Assembly (NCBI RefSeq): GCF_022919575.1
Contig: NZ_CP095071.1
Coordinates: 1,178,001 to 1,242,000, forward strand
DNA from: Gracilibacillus salinarum
Lineage (GTDB): Bacteria > Bacillota > Bacilli > Bacillales > Amphibacillaceae
Length of the DNA stretch: 64,000 bases
Direction: 5' to 3'
In this document: positions 18,970 through 27,714 of the stretch, one piece after another
Numbering within the stretch: position 1 is the first letter of the stretch
How the letters are laid out: every line of letters begins with the position of its first letter
Notes under the pieces: generated by a model
What the model was told of the DNA's origin: nothing
The model's input: only the letters and a program-made list of their open reading frames with translations
Databases searched by the model: none
Translations under genes and position numbers: made by a program

Positions 18970-20193
18970 TTACCACAATAAATCTTGATGCTCATCTAAA
19001 TACATTGGGGAGACATCCATAAATAAATAAAGTGTCTCGTCTAACGGAAAAGAAAACGTGCGAATCCTTTCTCCTGTCTCAATGTCATTATAGAGCTCAG
19101 ATAAAAAACCTGTTTTTTCTTCCTTCATCCGGATCACATTCTCGATAAAGTATGGACGCCAGCTCCAATTTTTCCCTTTAACAGTCTCATCCCATACCCA
19201 ATCATGTCCCAGGTGAATAAAGTTTACTGTTTTTTGAAAACCGTCTTCATCTGTCACATAGATTCGAAAGAAAATATGCTCCATTTCTTTGGCTAAGTCA
19301 TCTACTTGTTCATCAAGAGTTTTGCTTTTCTTTATTAATTTCCATTTCTCTTGCACTTGATGATTTAATGTCGTTGTCAGTTGAAATTTTGTTGTAAGCT
19401 TTGCACGTTCCACTTGGATAAATTGCTGAATGTCTTGACGAAAGCGGTCTTTGAGACGATCTTTTTCGACAAAGTGATTAACGGGTTCAGCTAAAAAGCT
19501 ACCTTGATAAAACCGACCATTATTTCGCCAAGCATAATGGAAGTGGTAGTTAGATGAAATACCGTCAAATAGCAACTCAGCACCCAGCTTACGTGAAAGT
19601 AAGGACAGAGAGTAAATAATACCGTGGAACGCTGTCGACATGGATTCATTCTGTAATGCTTCTAAGTCAACTTTAAGAATATCCGGCTCCATCAAACTGA
19701 TCCGATCTAAATTACTCGATCCTCTTCCTAAATCATCGATTGCTATTTTTATACCCAATGTTTTTAAGTATTTAAACGTATGTAACAGCATTTCGATATC
19801 CCCTGCGAAATGGTGTTCGGTAATTTCGATAATGATTTTCGAAAGATCAAGGCCTTTTTCTTGATAAGCAAATAAATGCTCTAAATATTCGTCTTCTTTA
19901 TCAGAAGCAAAATAATCTGCATGAACATTAATATAGAGTTGTTCATCCATCCCTTGTTCCAAATATTGCTGCAATGCAAGATCTTGTATTTTCTGATCCA
20001 TCTCCATTTTGAAATCATCCGGAACATTGGGATCACGAAAAAAAGGACCTAGACGAATAGATTGATCATCCAATTCCAATCGCCCCAGCACTTCGTAGCC
20101 AACCACTTCATGACTGTCAGCGCTAAAAATTGCCTGAAAATGCGGTTTTATTTTATCTACATGCATCATTATATCTAAAGGATCCATGTGCAT
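18970..20193 (-). CDS. ykuI: EAL-domain c-di-GMP protein YkuI-like
   Basis: 407 residues: EAL domain (about 15-250) then a helical linker and a PAS-like C-terminal domain (about 270-405), the B. subtilis YkuI layout. The signature EAL is EVL (VVGYEVLGR), the metal DDFG loop is DDLGRG, and the usual AEGVE is LFDGIS, so two catalytic acidic positions differ. Lys in DILKVD and Gln in FYQGSFLAEP are kept. Binding without strong hydrolysis of c-di-GMP is likely, as proposed for YkuI. AAGGAGAGGAG precedes the start; the lipid-kinase gene follows after 16 nt. Confidence 0.92.
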   Translation of the reverse strand: MHMDPLDIMMHVDKIKPHFQAIFSADSHEVVGYEVLGRLELDDQSIRLGPFFRDPNVPDDFKMEMDQKIQDLALQQYLEQGMDEQLYINVHADYFASDKEDEYLEHLFAYQEKGLDLSKIIIEITEHHFAGDIEMLLHTFKYLKTLGIKIAIDDLGRGSSNLDRISLMEPDILKVDLEALQNESMSTAFHGIIYSLSLLSRKLGAELLFDGISSNYHFHYAWRNNGRFYQGSFLAEPVNHFVEKDRLKDRFRQDIQQFIQVERAKLTTKFQLTTTLNHQVQEKWKLIKKSKTLDEQVDDLAKEMEHIFFRIYVTDEDGFQKTVNFIHLGHDWVWDETVKGKNWSWRPYFIENVIRMKEEKTGFLSELYNDIETGERIRTFSFPLDETLYLFMDVSPMYLDEHQDLLW

Positions 20194-20239
20194 TCTCCTC
20201 TCCTTACATTTATTGTAACGGTGGCAAACTGTTTAATCA

Positions 20240-20279
20240 AAAAAAATAGTCTGAATCCGTTTGGAATTCAGACTATTTA
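20240..20279 (-). terminator. glnA terminator
   Basis: AATAGTCTGAATTCC pairs with GGATTCAGACTATT in a long stem followed by TTTTTTTT on the minus strand, directly after the glnA stop. Confidence 0.9.
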
Positions 20280-20288
20280 TTACTTTCA

Positions 20289-21659
20289 TTAAAATTTGGC
20301 CTGATAGCGATCAAGTTCCCATTCCGTTACGGCGATTCGATAACTGTCCCACTCATCCTGTTTAAATGAAACATATTCATTCAAAGCAAACTCTCCAAGA
20401 ACTTTTTTACCAATTTCTCCTGTTTTTAGAGCTTCAATCGCTTCACCAAGCATCGTTGGAAGATTATCAATACCACGCTCTTCACGTTCTGCTAAATCCA
20501 TGCTGAAAATATCATCTACTGTTTCTGCAGGTGCTTGTAATGATTTTTCAACGCCATCAATACCAGCAGCCGCAATACTGGCAAATGCATAGTAAGGGTT
20601 CGCACTCGGATCCGGACAACGAATTTCTACACGAGTACCTGCTCCACGAGTGGCTGGGATACGTACTAATGCAGAACGGTTAGACGATGACCATGCAATG
20701 TAGCAAGGTGCTTCATATCCAGGCACCAGACGTTTGTACGAGTTAACTAATGGATTAGTTAATGCTACGAATGACGGTACGTGGTGTAATAAACCAGCAA
20801 TAAACGAATAAGCTGTTTCAGACAATTGACGAGAATCTGACTCATCGTAAAATGCGTTCTTTCCAGCATTTTCATCGAATAAAGACATATTTACGTGCAT
20901 ACCGTTACCATTTGCACCGAAAACCGGTTTAGGCATGAAAGTAGCGCGTAATCCGAATTGCTGTGCAACTGTTTTTACTACCCATTTAAAAGTAGTTGCA
21001 TTATCTGCTGTTGTTAACGCGTCATCAAACTTGAAATTAATTTCGTGTTGACCTTCTGCCACTTCATGGTGAGAAGCTTCAATAGTAAAGCCCATTTTTT
21101 TCAACGTTTTATAGATTTCTAACCGAACTCTTTCACCTAAATCATATGGTGCCGGCTCGAAATAGCCACCTTTATCATGCACTGTTTGTGTCGGCTGGTT
21201 CTTCTCGTCTGTTTCAAATAAGAAGAATTCCAGTTCAGGTCCGACATTAATTGAAAAACCTTTTTCTTTCGCTTTATCTACTGTATTTTTTAAAATATTA
21301 CGAGGATCTCCTTCAAACAACGTACCATCCGGATTTGTTACACTACATAAGAATCGTGCTTCAGAATATCCCTCTTCTTCCGTCCAAGGTAACACGGCAA
21401 ATGTATTTAAATCTGGTAATAAGTATAAATCAGACTGGTTAATAGGTGTAAAGCCTGTAATAGAAGAACCATCGAACATTGTTTCTCCTTTTACTACATC
21501 ATCAAGTTGTTCAGCTGTCACTGTAACTTGTTTTAACGTTCCTTCGATGTCTACAAATTGCATGTGTAATAATTCAACATTTTTTGTTTTAATAGTTTCT
21601 TTAATTGTTTCTAATTGTTCAACGGTGTTCTTCGTTTTCTCTGGAGTAATGGTTGCCAT
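20289..21659 (-). CDS. glnA: Glutamine synthetase, type I
   Basis: 456 residues, slightly longer than the 444 of B. subtilis GlnA because of a 12-residue N-terminal extension. Signatures: FDGSSITGF (substrate loop), NVGPELEFFLFE (metal ligands), GNGMHVNMSLF, and the ATP and glutamate motif around SSNRSALVRIPATRG with EIRCPDPSANPY. It makes glutamine from glutamate, ammonia and ATP. No glnR lies upstream, which is unusual because Bacillaceae normally have glnRA; here glnA stands alone behind two TnrA/GlnR-type boxes. Confidence 0.98.
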   Translation of the reverse strand: MATITPEKTKNTVEQLETIKETIKTKNVELLHMQFVDIEGTLKQVTVTAEQLDDVVKGETMFDGSSITGFTPINQSDLYLLPDLNTFAVLPWTEEEGYSEARFLCSVTNPDGTLFEGDPRNILKNTVDKAKEKGFSINVGPELEFFLFETDEKNQPTQTVHDKGGYFEPAPYDLGERVRLEIYKTLKKMGFTIEASHHEVAEGQHEINFKFDDALTTADNATTFKWVVKTVAQQFGLRATFMPKPVFGANGNGMHVNMSLFDENAGKNAFYDESDSRQLSETAYSFIAGLLHHVPSFVALTNPLVNSYKRLVPGYEAPCYIAWSSSNRSALVRIPATRGAGTRVEIRCPDPSANPYYAFASIAAAGIDGVEKSLQAPAETVDDIFSMDLAEREERGIDNLPTMLGEAIEALKTGEIGKKVLGEFALNEYVSFKQDEWDSYRIAVTEWELDRYQAKF

Positions 21660-21679
21660 CTTTTATTTCCCCTTTTCCA

Positions 21680-21696
21680 TGTAACTATTTTTAACA
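21680..21696 (-). promoter_or_regulatory. TnrA/GlnR-type box 2 (proximal)
   Basis: TGTTAAAAATAGTTACA on the minus strand departs from TGTNANAWWWTMTNACA at two central positions. It lies 20 nt before the glnA start. Confidence 0.6.
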
Positions 21697-21748
21697 TCAC
21701 TTGTTATTCACCATCCTACATGCTATCCGGGATATAAGTCGATAACAT

Positions 21749-21765
21749 TGTAAGAAAATCTGACA
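21749..21765 (-). promoter_or_regulatory. TnrA/GlnR box 1 (distal) upstream of glnA
   Basis: TGTCAGATTTTCTTACA matches the consensus TGTNANAWWWTMTNACA exactly. Paired with the box at 21680 it repeats the two-site arrangement of the B. subtilis glnRA promoter, so nitrogen-responsive repression is expected. Confidence 0.85.
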
Positions 21766-21860
21766 AACTTTTTAAAAAAAATTTGATACCTTATCAAGTG
21801 ATGATTATTTCACCTTTCTCGCTGAATCCCGCCACAATAATAGCTAGAAAGCTATCGTAC

Positions 21861-21897
21861 AAAAAACAAGCACCCTGTAAAAGGATGCTTGTTTTTT
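21861..21897 (-). terminator. Terminator after ydbC
   Basis: AAAAAACAAGCATCC and GGGTGCTTGTTTTTT pair into a strong stem that overlaps the ydbC stop. T-runs on both sides allow it to work in both directions. Confidence 0.85.
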
Positions 21898-22099
21898 ATA
21901 AATTTTTTAACGTTTGCCATTCTTCTTTTGTCAGGGTTACGCCTTTTCCCATTTTTTCATGGTCAGGTGACCAATCGCGTATGTCATACTTTGGCTCTCG
22001 ATCATTCCAACTGATCAAATTAACTTCTTTCTGCCACCCTTTTTGTGATTCTGACAATATAGCAACATGTTCGATAATTTCGAATTTTATTCCTGCCAC
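21896..22099 (-). CDS. ydbC: YdbC-family PC4-like nucleic-acid-binding protein
   Basis: 67 residues starting at GTG, with AGGAGG inside the last codons of trpB, so translation is coupled. The sequence (GWQKEVNLISWNDREPKYDIRDWSPDH) is the YdbC family, a PC4/Sub1-like fold that binds single-stranded DNA. Its cellular role is poorly known. Tight coupling to trpB is unexpected and offers no functional clue. Confidence 0.9.
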   Translation of the reverse strand: MAGIKFEIIEHVAILSESQKGWQKEVNLISWNDREPKYDIRDWSPDHEKMGKGVTLTKEEWQTLKNL

Positions 22100-22101
22100 T
22101 T

Positions 22102-23271
22102 TTATACCTCCTGAATATTTGCCTCATGTTCCATCTCAAAGACTTGCTGAACATCTTTATCACCGCGGCCCGATAGATTCACAATGATACTATCGCTGGC
22201 ACGTAAGTCTTTCGCCAGCTTCATGGCATATGCAACAGCATGAGCACTTTCTAATGCGGGAATGATACCTTCTGTTTCGGATAATAATTTAAATGCAGCT
22301 AACGCTTCTTCTCCCGTTATCGTCACATATTCTGCTCGTCCCGTTTCTTTGAGATAGCTGTGCTCCGGTCCTATTCCAGGGTAATCCAAACCAGCTGCAA
22401 TCGAAAAAGTTGGTTTTGGATTACCATCGTCATCGAGTAAAGTCAGACATTTAAAGCCATGTATTACCGCTGGCACCCCTTCCGTTAATGATGGTGCTTC
22501 AGCTGGTTCTACCCCGATTAGTCGGACATTTTCCTCATCTATAAAGTGGGCAAATGCGCCAATTGCATTACTGCCTCCCCCAGCACATGCTACAACTGCC
22601 GCAGGAAGCTTCCCTTCTTTATCGATAATCTGACGTTTTGATTCTTCGCTGATCACCGACTGAAAGAATTTCACCATGGTAGGAAATGGATGTGGACCTA
22701 CTGCAGACCCTAGTAAATAGAACGTATTTTGATAATTCTCCACTAAATCTGCTAAGGCAGCATCGACTGCATCCTTTAACCGACCTTGACCAGCAGCAAC
22801 ACTTTCTACCTTCGCACCTAACAACTCCATCCTAAAAACATTTAAGGCTTGCCGCTTCATATCATGTTTTCCCATGTATATCGTACAATCCATTCCAAAC
22901 ATTGCGCAAGCTGTAGCAGTGGCAACACCATGCTGTCCTGCACCTGTTTCAGCAATGACTCGTTTTGCTCCCATCCGTTTTGCTAGTAATATTTGTCCAA
23001 TTGCATTATTAATCTTATGGGCACCGGTATGGTTTAAATCTTCTCGCTTCAAATATATTTTTGCCCCTTGTTGTTGCTCGGACAAATTTTTGGCAAATGT
23101 TAACGGGTTTTCTCTGCCAACGCAATCTGCCAAAACCTGTTTAAACTCATCAATAAATACAGGATCCTTAACAGCCTGTTCGAATTCTTCCGCTAATACA
23201 CCTAGTACTTTCCCTAAATCTTCCGGTACGTAACTGCCACCAAATTCTCCGAATAAACCTTGCTCGCCCAT
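22102..23271 (-). CDS. trpB: Tryptophan synthase beta chain
   Basis: 389 residues from the ATG of [20 protein letters not shown], behind GAGGGGAG; the frame is open 20 codons upstream but without a better site. The PLP lysine lies in [10 protein letters not shown] (Lys about residue 87), the phosphate loop is [10 protein letters not shown], and [10 protein letters not shown] is conserved. It condenses indole and serine to tryptophan. No trpA or other trp gene is in the window, so this is an orphan trpB, perhaps for indole salvage or a leftover of a dispersed pathway. ydbC follows directly. Confidence 0.97.
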   Translation of the reverse strand: MGEQGLFGEFGGSYVPEDLGKVLGVLAEEFEQAVKDPVFIDEFKQVLADCVGRENPLTFAKNLSEQQQGAKIYLKREDLNHTGAHKINNAIGQILLAKRMGAKRVIAETGAGQHGVATATACAMFGMDCTIYMGKHDMKRQALNVFRMELLGAKVESVAAGQGRLKDAVDAALADLVENYQNTFYLLGSAVGPHPFPTMVKFFQSVISEESKRQIIDKEGKLPAAVVACAGGGSNAIGAFAHFIDEENVRLIGVEPAEAPSLTEGVPAVIHGFKCLTLLDDDGNPKPTFSIAAGLDYPGIGPEHSYLKETGRAEYVTITGEEALAAFKLLSETEGIIPALESAHAVAYAMKLAKDLRASDSIIVNLSGRGDKDVQQVFEMEHEANIQEV

Positions 23272-23374
23272 GTATGTTCTCCCCTCTCTCGTTCCTAATT
23301 CTATTTTAGGGGAAGCATGATAGAGATTCAATTCATTTCTTGAAAATTCAAAAAACAGATAGAGCTTTTCAAAT

Positions 23375-24541
23375 TTATTCTGTCACTTGCTTCGCTGACC
23401 ATTTCATATATATAGAGAATATCCAAATAATCATGCAGACAAACACCGCTAAGAGAATAAACATCTGGGTAAATCCTAACATCGATGCAACCACCCCTAA
23501 CACGCTCGAACCGATGGCAATACCCGCATCATACAAGGTTAAGAATGTTGCTGTAGCATGTCCGCTTCTTGACAAGGAAACCTTTGAAACAGAAATAGAT
23601 AGGAAGAAAGGCAATAACGAACCATATCCAATTCCGATTACTCCAGCCGCCAGCAAGAAGGTAAACGAGTTGTGCGCTACACTCAACAGAACAAATCCAG
23701 CAGCAAACAACAGCATACACGGAATGATAACTGCACGTGGTCCTCTTAAATCAAATTGTTTCCCTAAGAAAGGACGTGTAGATAGCATCGTAATCGCAAA
23801 AACAGCAAAGAAATAGCTAGAGACCTGATCCAGCCCTCTAGCTGAGGCAAAAACTGAAATGAAAGATACGATACTTGCATACGCAAACGAAATTAATAAC
23901 CCTATAGCGGCGATTGGTAACACAGGACGCTCCAGTAACTCTTTCCAATTAAAGGGTGTAACTTCTTGTTCTGGTGGATGCTCAACTTTTAACAAGAAGG
24001 TAGATAACACGCTTAAAATAGCAAAAATAGATAAAATGATAAACAGATTATTATAGGAAGTTATTTGAATGAGACTCAATCCGAAAAATGGTCCCAGTAC
24101 AATAGCTAGATTCATTGACATCGTAAAATAGCCGAGTCCTTCTCCTCTTTTCGCAGCTGGAATAATATCCGCTGCTAATGCTGATGTCGCAGTAGTTACA
24201 ATGGCAAATGAAAAGCCATGAACAAAACGAAGTAACAGTAACGCATAATAGGAATCAATCCAGATGTAAACCACCATTGTGATTGCAAAACAAATATTAC
24301 TGATCAGTAATACTTTGGTCTTTCCATATTTACTAAGAATCGTTCCAGAGAACGGACGTAATAATATAGCAGCTAATAACATTGCTGTCACCACCATGCC
24401 GCCTTCAGCTTCTGACCCGTTCCATTCATTCATAACAAATAAAGGTAACGTTGTTAGTAACGTATAGAAACTCATGAACACGAATAAATTCACGATAGCT
24501 AAACTAATAAAATCTTTCGTCCAAATTTTGTTTTCTGTCAT
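23375..24541 (-). CDS. MFS transporter, probable drug efflux pump
   Basis: 388 residues, twelve predicted membrane segments. The loop between segments 2 and 3 reads [15 protein letters not shown], and segment 5 holds [20 protein letters not shown], resembling motif C of proton-coupled drug exporters. It starts 1 nt after the MarR gene's stop, so the two are one operon and the pump is likely released when MarR binds its ligand. The cargo cannot be read from sequence. Confidence 0.9.
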   Translation of the reverse strand: MTENKIWTKDFISLAIVNLFVFMSFYTLLTTLPLFVMNEWNGSEAEGGMVVTAMLLAAILLRPFSGTILSKYGKTKVLLISNICFAITMVVYIWIDSYYALLLLRFVHGFSFAIVTTATSALAADIIPAAKRGEGLGYFTMSMNLAIVLGPFFGLSLIQITSYNNLFIILSIFAILSVLSTFLLKVEHPPEQEVTPFNWKELLERPVLPIAAIGLLISFAYASIVSFISVFASARGLDQVSSYFFAVFAITMLSTRPFLGKQFDLRGPRAVIIPCMLLFAAGFVLLSVAHNSFTFLLAAGVIGIGYGSLLPFFLSISVSKVSLSRSGHATATFLTLYDAGIAIGSSVLGVVASMLGFTQMFILLAVFVCMIIWIFSIYMKWSAKQVTE

Positions 24542-24542
24542 A

Positions 24543-24959
24543 TTATTCCTCTTTCTCTATTGATAGTTTTTCTAGAAGTTGCTGGAATTGATGTCTTTCC
24601 TGTTGCGACAAATTTTGCAAAAATTGCGCTTCTGTCTTTTTTATCTGCTTCATTATTTCGGGATAAGTAGATTTTGCTTTATCTGTCAATGTCACAAGGC
24701 GTTCTCTTTTATCCTGTCCGATTGACCGATGGATCCATCCATTCTTCTCCATACGGACCAAAGTTCTTGTAATAGTAGGTGCCTCTACTTTTAGATATTG
24801 CCAGATTTCTGTTTGTGTCATTTCCTCTTGTTGAAACAATGTATACAATATCGTCCATTGAGAATGAAATAAACCAAATGGCTTCAATTGTTCATTTAAT
24901 TCAGTTTGAAAAAGACGCAATTTTTGATTATATAAGTGCAACAAATGACTTGTATCCAT
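24543..24959 (-). CDS. MarR-family transcriptional repressor
   Basis: 138 residues with the MarR winged helix: FHSQWTILYTLFQQEEMTQTEIWQYLKVEAPTITRTLVRMEKNGWI (recognition helix about residues 63-75) and the wing RSIGQDKRERLVTLTDKG-like DKRERLVTLTDKAK. It probably represses itself and the MFS pump through the palindrome between its promoter and start codon. Ribosome site AGGAGGGG precedes the ATG. Confidence 0.93.
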   Translation of the reverse strand: MDTSHLLHLYNQKLRLFQTELNEQLKPFGLFHSQWTILYTLFQQEEMTQTEIWQYLKVEAPTITRTLVRMEKNGWIHRSIGQDKRERLVTLTDKAKSTYPEIMKQIKKTEAQFLQNLSQQERHQFQQLLEKLSIEKEE

Positions 24960-24972
24960 AAATTCCCCTCCT

Positions 24973-24996
24973 AATTATTTACCCAGGTAAATAATT
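24973..24996. promoter_or_regulatory. Palindromic MarR operator
   Basis: AATTATTTACCC and AGGTAAATAATT match at 11 of 12 positions around the centre. The palindrome lies between a TATACT -10 element and the ribosome site of the marR gene, so a bound repressor would block early elongation. Confidence 0.75.
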
Positions 24997-25033
24997 CGCT
25001 TTTACCAGTATAGTTGAAAGGATAAAAAATGTA

Positions 25034-25067
25034 AAGAAGCAGCCGTTCGTTATGAACGACTGCTTCT
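25034..25067 (-). terminator. Terminator of the SSS transporter gene
   Basis: AGAAGCAGTCGTTC and GAACGGCTGCTTCT pair across the stop codon; the minus strand continues into a T-rich tract. Confidence 0.75.
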
Positions 25068-26522
25068 CATATTTTGTCTAACATATTGCGTAAATTCCTC
25101 TGCTTTTTGCTTTGGTGCTTTCGTAACAAGGCTGACAGCGATGAATAGCAAGCTTGACGATAGTAGTCCCCATATACCGGATTTTAAGCCAAATAAGAGC
25201 CCATCCGTTGCTTCCACCCAGATAACAAGCAAGCTGCTCAGAACAACACTGCTGATCGCACCAGCCGCTGTACCTTTTTTCCAAAAAAAGCTGCCGATGA
25301 TTGCTGGAACAACAACAATCAGACCTGATGAAGCTGCTACAGACAAGACAGCTATTAAATCCAGCTCTAATTTAGCAAATAAAAATGTCAGAACAGCAAT
25401 AACCGGAATAACCAGCTTACCTACCATTAACTGCTTACTATCATCTGCCTTATCCGTCATATTACGATAAACATCTCTTGAAAATAAAGAAGACAATGTT
25501 AATAATATCGAATCAATCGTAGAAATAGCTGCCGCCATAATTCCAACCATTACAATCACACCTAGAACTGGCGGGACAACATCTGACGATAATAGTGTCG
25601 GCGTCGCCAAATCGGCATTTTCTAAATCAGGGAATAGCACGGAAGCAGAAAAACCCCAAACGACAGAAACGATCGTATAAATAAATCCAAACACTAAAAA
25701 TCCTAGCAGCATATGCCGCATGCTCTTTAGCGAAGCAGGCATAAAAAGTCGCTGACTAACCTGTGGATTCGAAATGCTGAAGAAGAACCATGGAATCGTT
25801 AAACCTAAAAACGTCCAAAAATTGAAGAATCCATTACCAGGTACCGCTAACGCTTGTGGATCTCTTGCTTCAATGGCATCAAAAAATCCACCAATGCCAC
25901 CCAAGTGAAGAATGATCACAATCACCACAATTGTAGAAGTTGTAATCATTAGTAACGACTGCAGTGAATCTGTCCAGGCAACAGAGCGAATACCTGCAAT
26001 ATAAGAAAAAACAATCGCTAGAACCGTTGCAATCACAACACCTGTCGTAAATGGAATAGCACCGTCTGTTACACCTGCTAACAAATAACCGATACCTGTT
26101 AGTTGAACAGCACTGTACGGAATCAGAAATAGACAGCTCGATATTGCAGTAACAATCGCAACCCATTTACTTTGATAACGATCCCCCAGCATTTCCGACG
26201 GTGTGACATATCCATACTTTTTGCCAACCAGCCAAAATCGCGGACCAAAAATGGCTACAAGCGAAACTCCCATAAAATAAATGATTTCAAAACCAAATGC
26301 ACCTACACCACCGTTATAGGTCAAACCTGCAAGTCCTACCAGCATAAAGGCACTGTATGTGGTTGCACTATAGCTTAAGGCAGATACAAATCCATTCAGC
26401 TTGCGTTCACCCAGAAAATAACCTGCCATACTTTTCTGGTCACCACTCCTAGATAAATAAGCAATTATAATAGCGATAACAACATATACCGAAATACTCG
26501 CCCAAACTAAGCTCGTACTCAT
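25050..26522 (-). CDS. Sodium:solute symporter family protein (SSS/SLC5)
   Basis: 490 residues with about 13 membrane segments. The N-terminus with YFLGERKLNGFVSALSYSATTYSAFMLVGLAGLTYNGG is the sodium-solute symporter core (TM1 sodium site region), and the GIRSVAWTDSLQSLLMI segment is the family signature. Substrate could be an amino acid such as proline, a carboxylate or pantothenate. The start codon overlaps the stop of the small upstream gene in an ATGA, and this two-gene arrangement is common for SSS carriers with a small accessory protein. Confidence 0.93.
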   Translation of the reverse strand: MSTSLVWASISVYVVIAIIIAYLSRSGDQKSMAGYFLGERKLNGFVSALSYSATTYSAFMLVGLAGLTYNGGVGAFGFEIIYFMGVSLVAIFGPRFWLVGKKYGYVTPSEMLGDRYQSKWVAIVTAISSCLFLIPYSAVQLTGIGYLLAGVTDGAIPFTTGVVIATVLAIVFSYIAGIRSVAWTDSLQSLLMITTSTIVVIVIILHLGGIGGFFDAIEARDPQALAVPGNGFFNFWTFLGLTIPWFFFSISNPQVSQRLFMPASLKSMRHMLLGFLVFGFIYTIVSVVWGFSASVLFPDLENADLATPTLLSSDVVPPVLGVIVMVGIMAAAISTIDSILLTLSSLFSRDVYRNMTDKADDSKQLMVGKLVIPVIAVLTFLFAKLELDLIAVLSVAASSGLIVVVPAIIGSFFWKKGTAAGAISSVVLSSLLVIWVEATDGLLFGLKSGIWGLLSSSLLFIAVSLVTKAPKQKAEEFTQYVRQNMRSSRS

Positions 26523-26716
26523 TCTTCGTCACCCCAATTCTTCGATAAAAAGTAATTGGCGATGATGACAATGATAGCTAAAATCGACCAAATTAAAAAG
26601 CTTCCATACCATTTTGTAACATTGCTTAAGAATGCGTATGGAATGAAATATCCAAGAAAAACGATGATCAAAATCACCAGTCCCCATATTTTCTCTTTCT
26701 GATTCACTACACTCAC
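26519..26716 (-). CDS. Small two-helix membrane protein, SSS accessory
   Basis: About 65 residues with two hydrophobic helices (GLVILIIVFLGYFIPYAFL and FLIWSILAIIVIIANYFLS). Starts at GTG; a second GTG three codons on has a better-spaced AGGTGAG. It precedes the symporter gene with a 4-nt ATGA overlap. Small hydrophobic partners like this occur with several SSS carriers; its role in assembly or stability is inference. Confidence 0.75.
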   Translation of the reverse strand: MSVVNQKEKIWGLVILIIVFLGYFIPYAFLSNVTKWYGSFLIWSILAIIVIIANYFLSKNWGDEE

Positions 26717-26982
26717 CTAACCTTTCGTGTCATGAGTTTTATTATACACATTTTCATACATGTGTAAAGACACTTGTGAAAATTATATGTAAAGCGAATT
26801 CCTATTATAGTTATCTGGTCTCGTTTTAACGAGGCAGTACTGATGGGAACTAAGTAGTTACAACTTTTCATTTCATTTTTTATAGTGTGTTTCACCATTC
26901 CTTAACTATTACACAAGACTTGCATGCATTAGTCACAACTATATATAAGAAAAGCCGGACCTAACCAGCCCGGTCCTAACTA

Positions 26983-27575
26983 CATAATATGAATTATGCA
27001 AAGTGGAACTTTTTGCAAGATGGTCATTTTGATATATTTTATCTGCTCAGCAAAGCTCCGGAAATAGGCTCCGCGTCCTGTGGGCACGGCTTCAGCTAAC
27101 TTAGGAAAGAAAATTCTTTTCTTTCCTAAGTGGATCTTCAGCTCGCGCTGATTCCACGGGAGTCTCCGCCTATTCCCTACGCTTAAGGGAAGTGCTACAA
27201 TGTATGGAACAGCTAAAAGCAGTGGTTTTAGGCATTATGTTAATCATTCAATTCCTGTTATATAGGGATGAGTGATCAGTATGCTATATCTTACAAAGGT
27301 TGTAGAGTACCAATTTTAGCGGAGGCCAACCACGTAGACTCCCGCGGGACAGGCAGGCGCTGAAGATCCACAACGTCTGCATCTGCGTCTACTAGTAAAG
27401 CTTCGACGTAGGCTTCCTCGGTGCAAGGCAGCAGAGAAGTATTTCGGGTAGTAGCCTAGTTTCAGCCGTGCCCCGCAGGACGCGAAGTGGTTGGACGGAG
27501 CGGTATGCTAGCACTTGAAACATTTCAAAATTACCTTATTGCTAAGGCGGTTAGTTTACATAATCCATATTATAA
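26983..27575. repeat. Intergenic repeat family copy R2 (full length)
   Basis: Terminal inverted repeats are CATAATATGAATTATGCAAA (26983-27002) and TTTACATAATCCATATTATA (27556-27575). Two GC-rich modules lie in opposite orientation: 27050-27180, with a perfect 15-bp stem palindrome at 27098-27131, and 27320-27510, with a long insert. Each carries ACTCCCG..GG, GCTGAAGATCCA and GCCGTGCCC..CAGGACGCG. A conserved outer flank with GCATGATTAC follows at 27595-27604. A short open frame lies between the modules. Confidence 0.9.
27204..27275 (+). other. 23-codon ORF inside repeat R2
   Basis: The frame starts MEQLKAVVLGIM and ends LLYRDE. The same reading frame recurs in copies R3 and R5 and, truncated, in R6. 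It encodes a basic start followed by a hydrophobic stretch. There is only a weak upstream GGGAAG and no proof of translation. Confidence 0.35.
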
Positions 27576-27670
27576 GAACCCTTCTTCATATACAGCATGA
27601 TTACTATCATGACTGTACTTATAAACATTAGAAAAACTCGGCGTTCGCCTCGTTTATACTTTTCTAACGT

Positions 27671-27706
27671 AAAAAAAAGACAAGATCACACGGAGGATCT
27701 TGTCTC
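27671..27706 (-). terminator. Terminator of the BCCT gene
   Basis: AAGAGACAAGATCC and GATCTTGTCTTTTTTTT form a strong stem and T-run just after the BCCT stop codon. Confidence 0.85.
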
Positions 27707-27714
27707 TTTTCTCT

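Noticed and set aside
23340..23816. 158-codon plus-strand frame opposite the MFS gene
   Set aside because: Antisense shadow of a membrane protein gene; composition typical of reverse frames.
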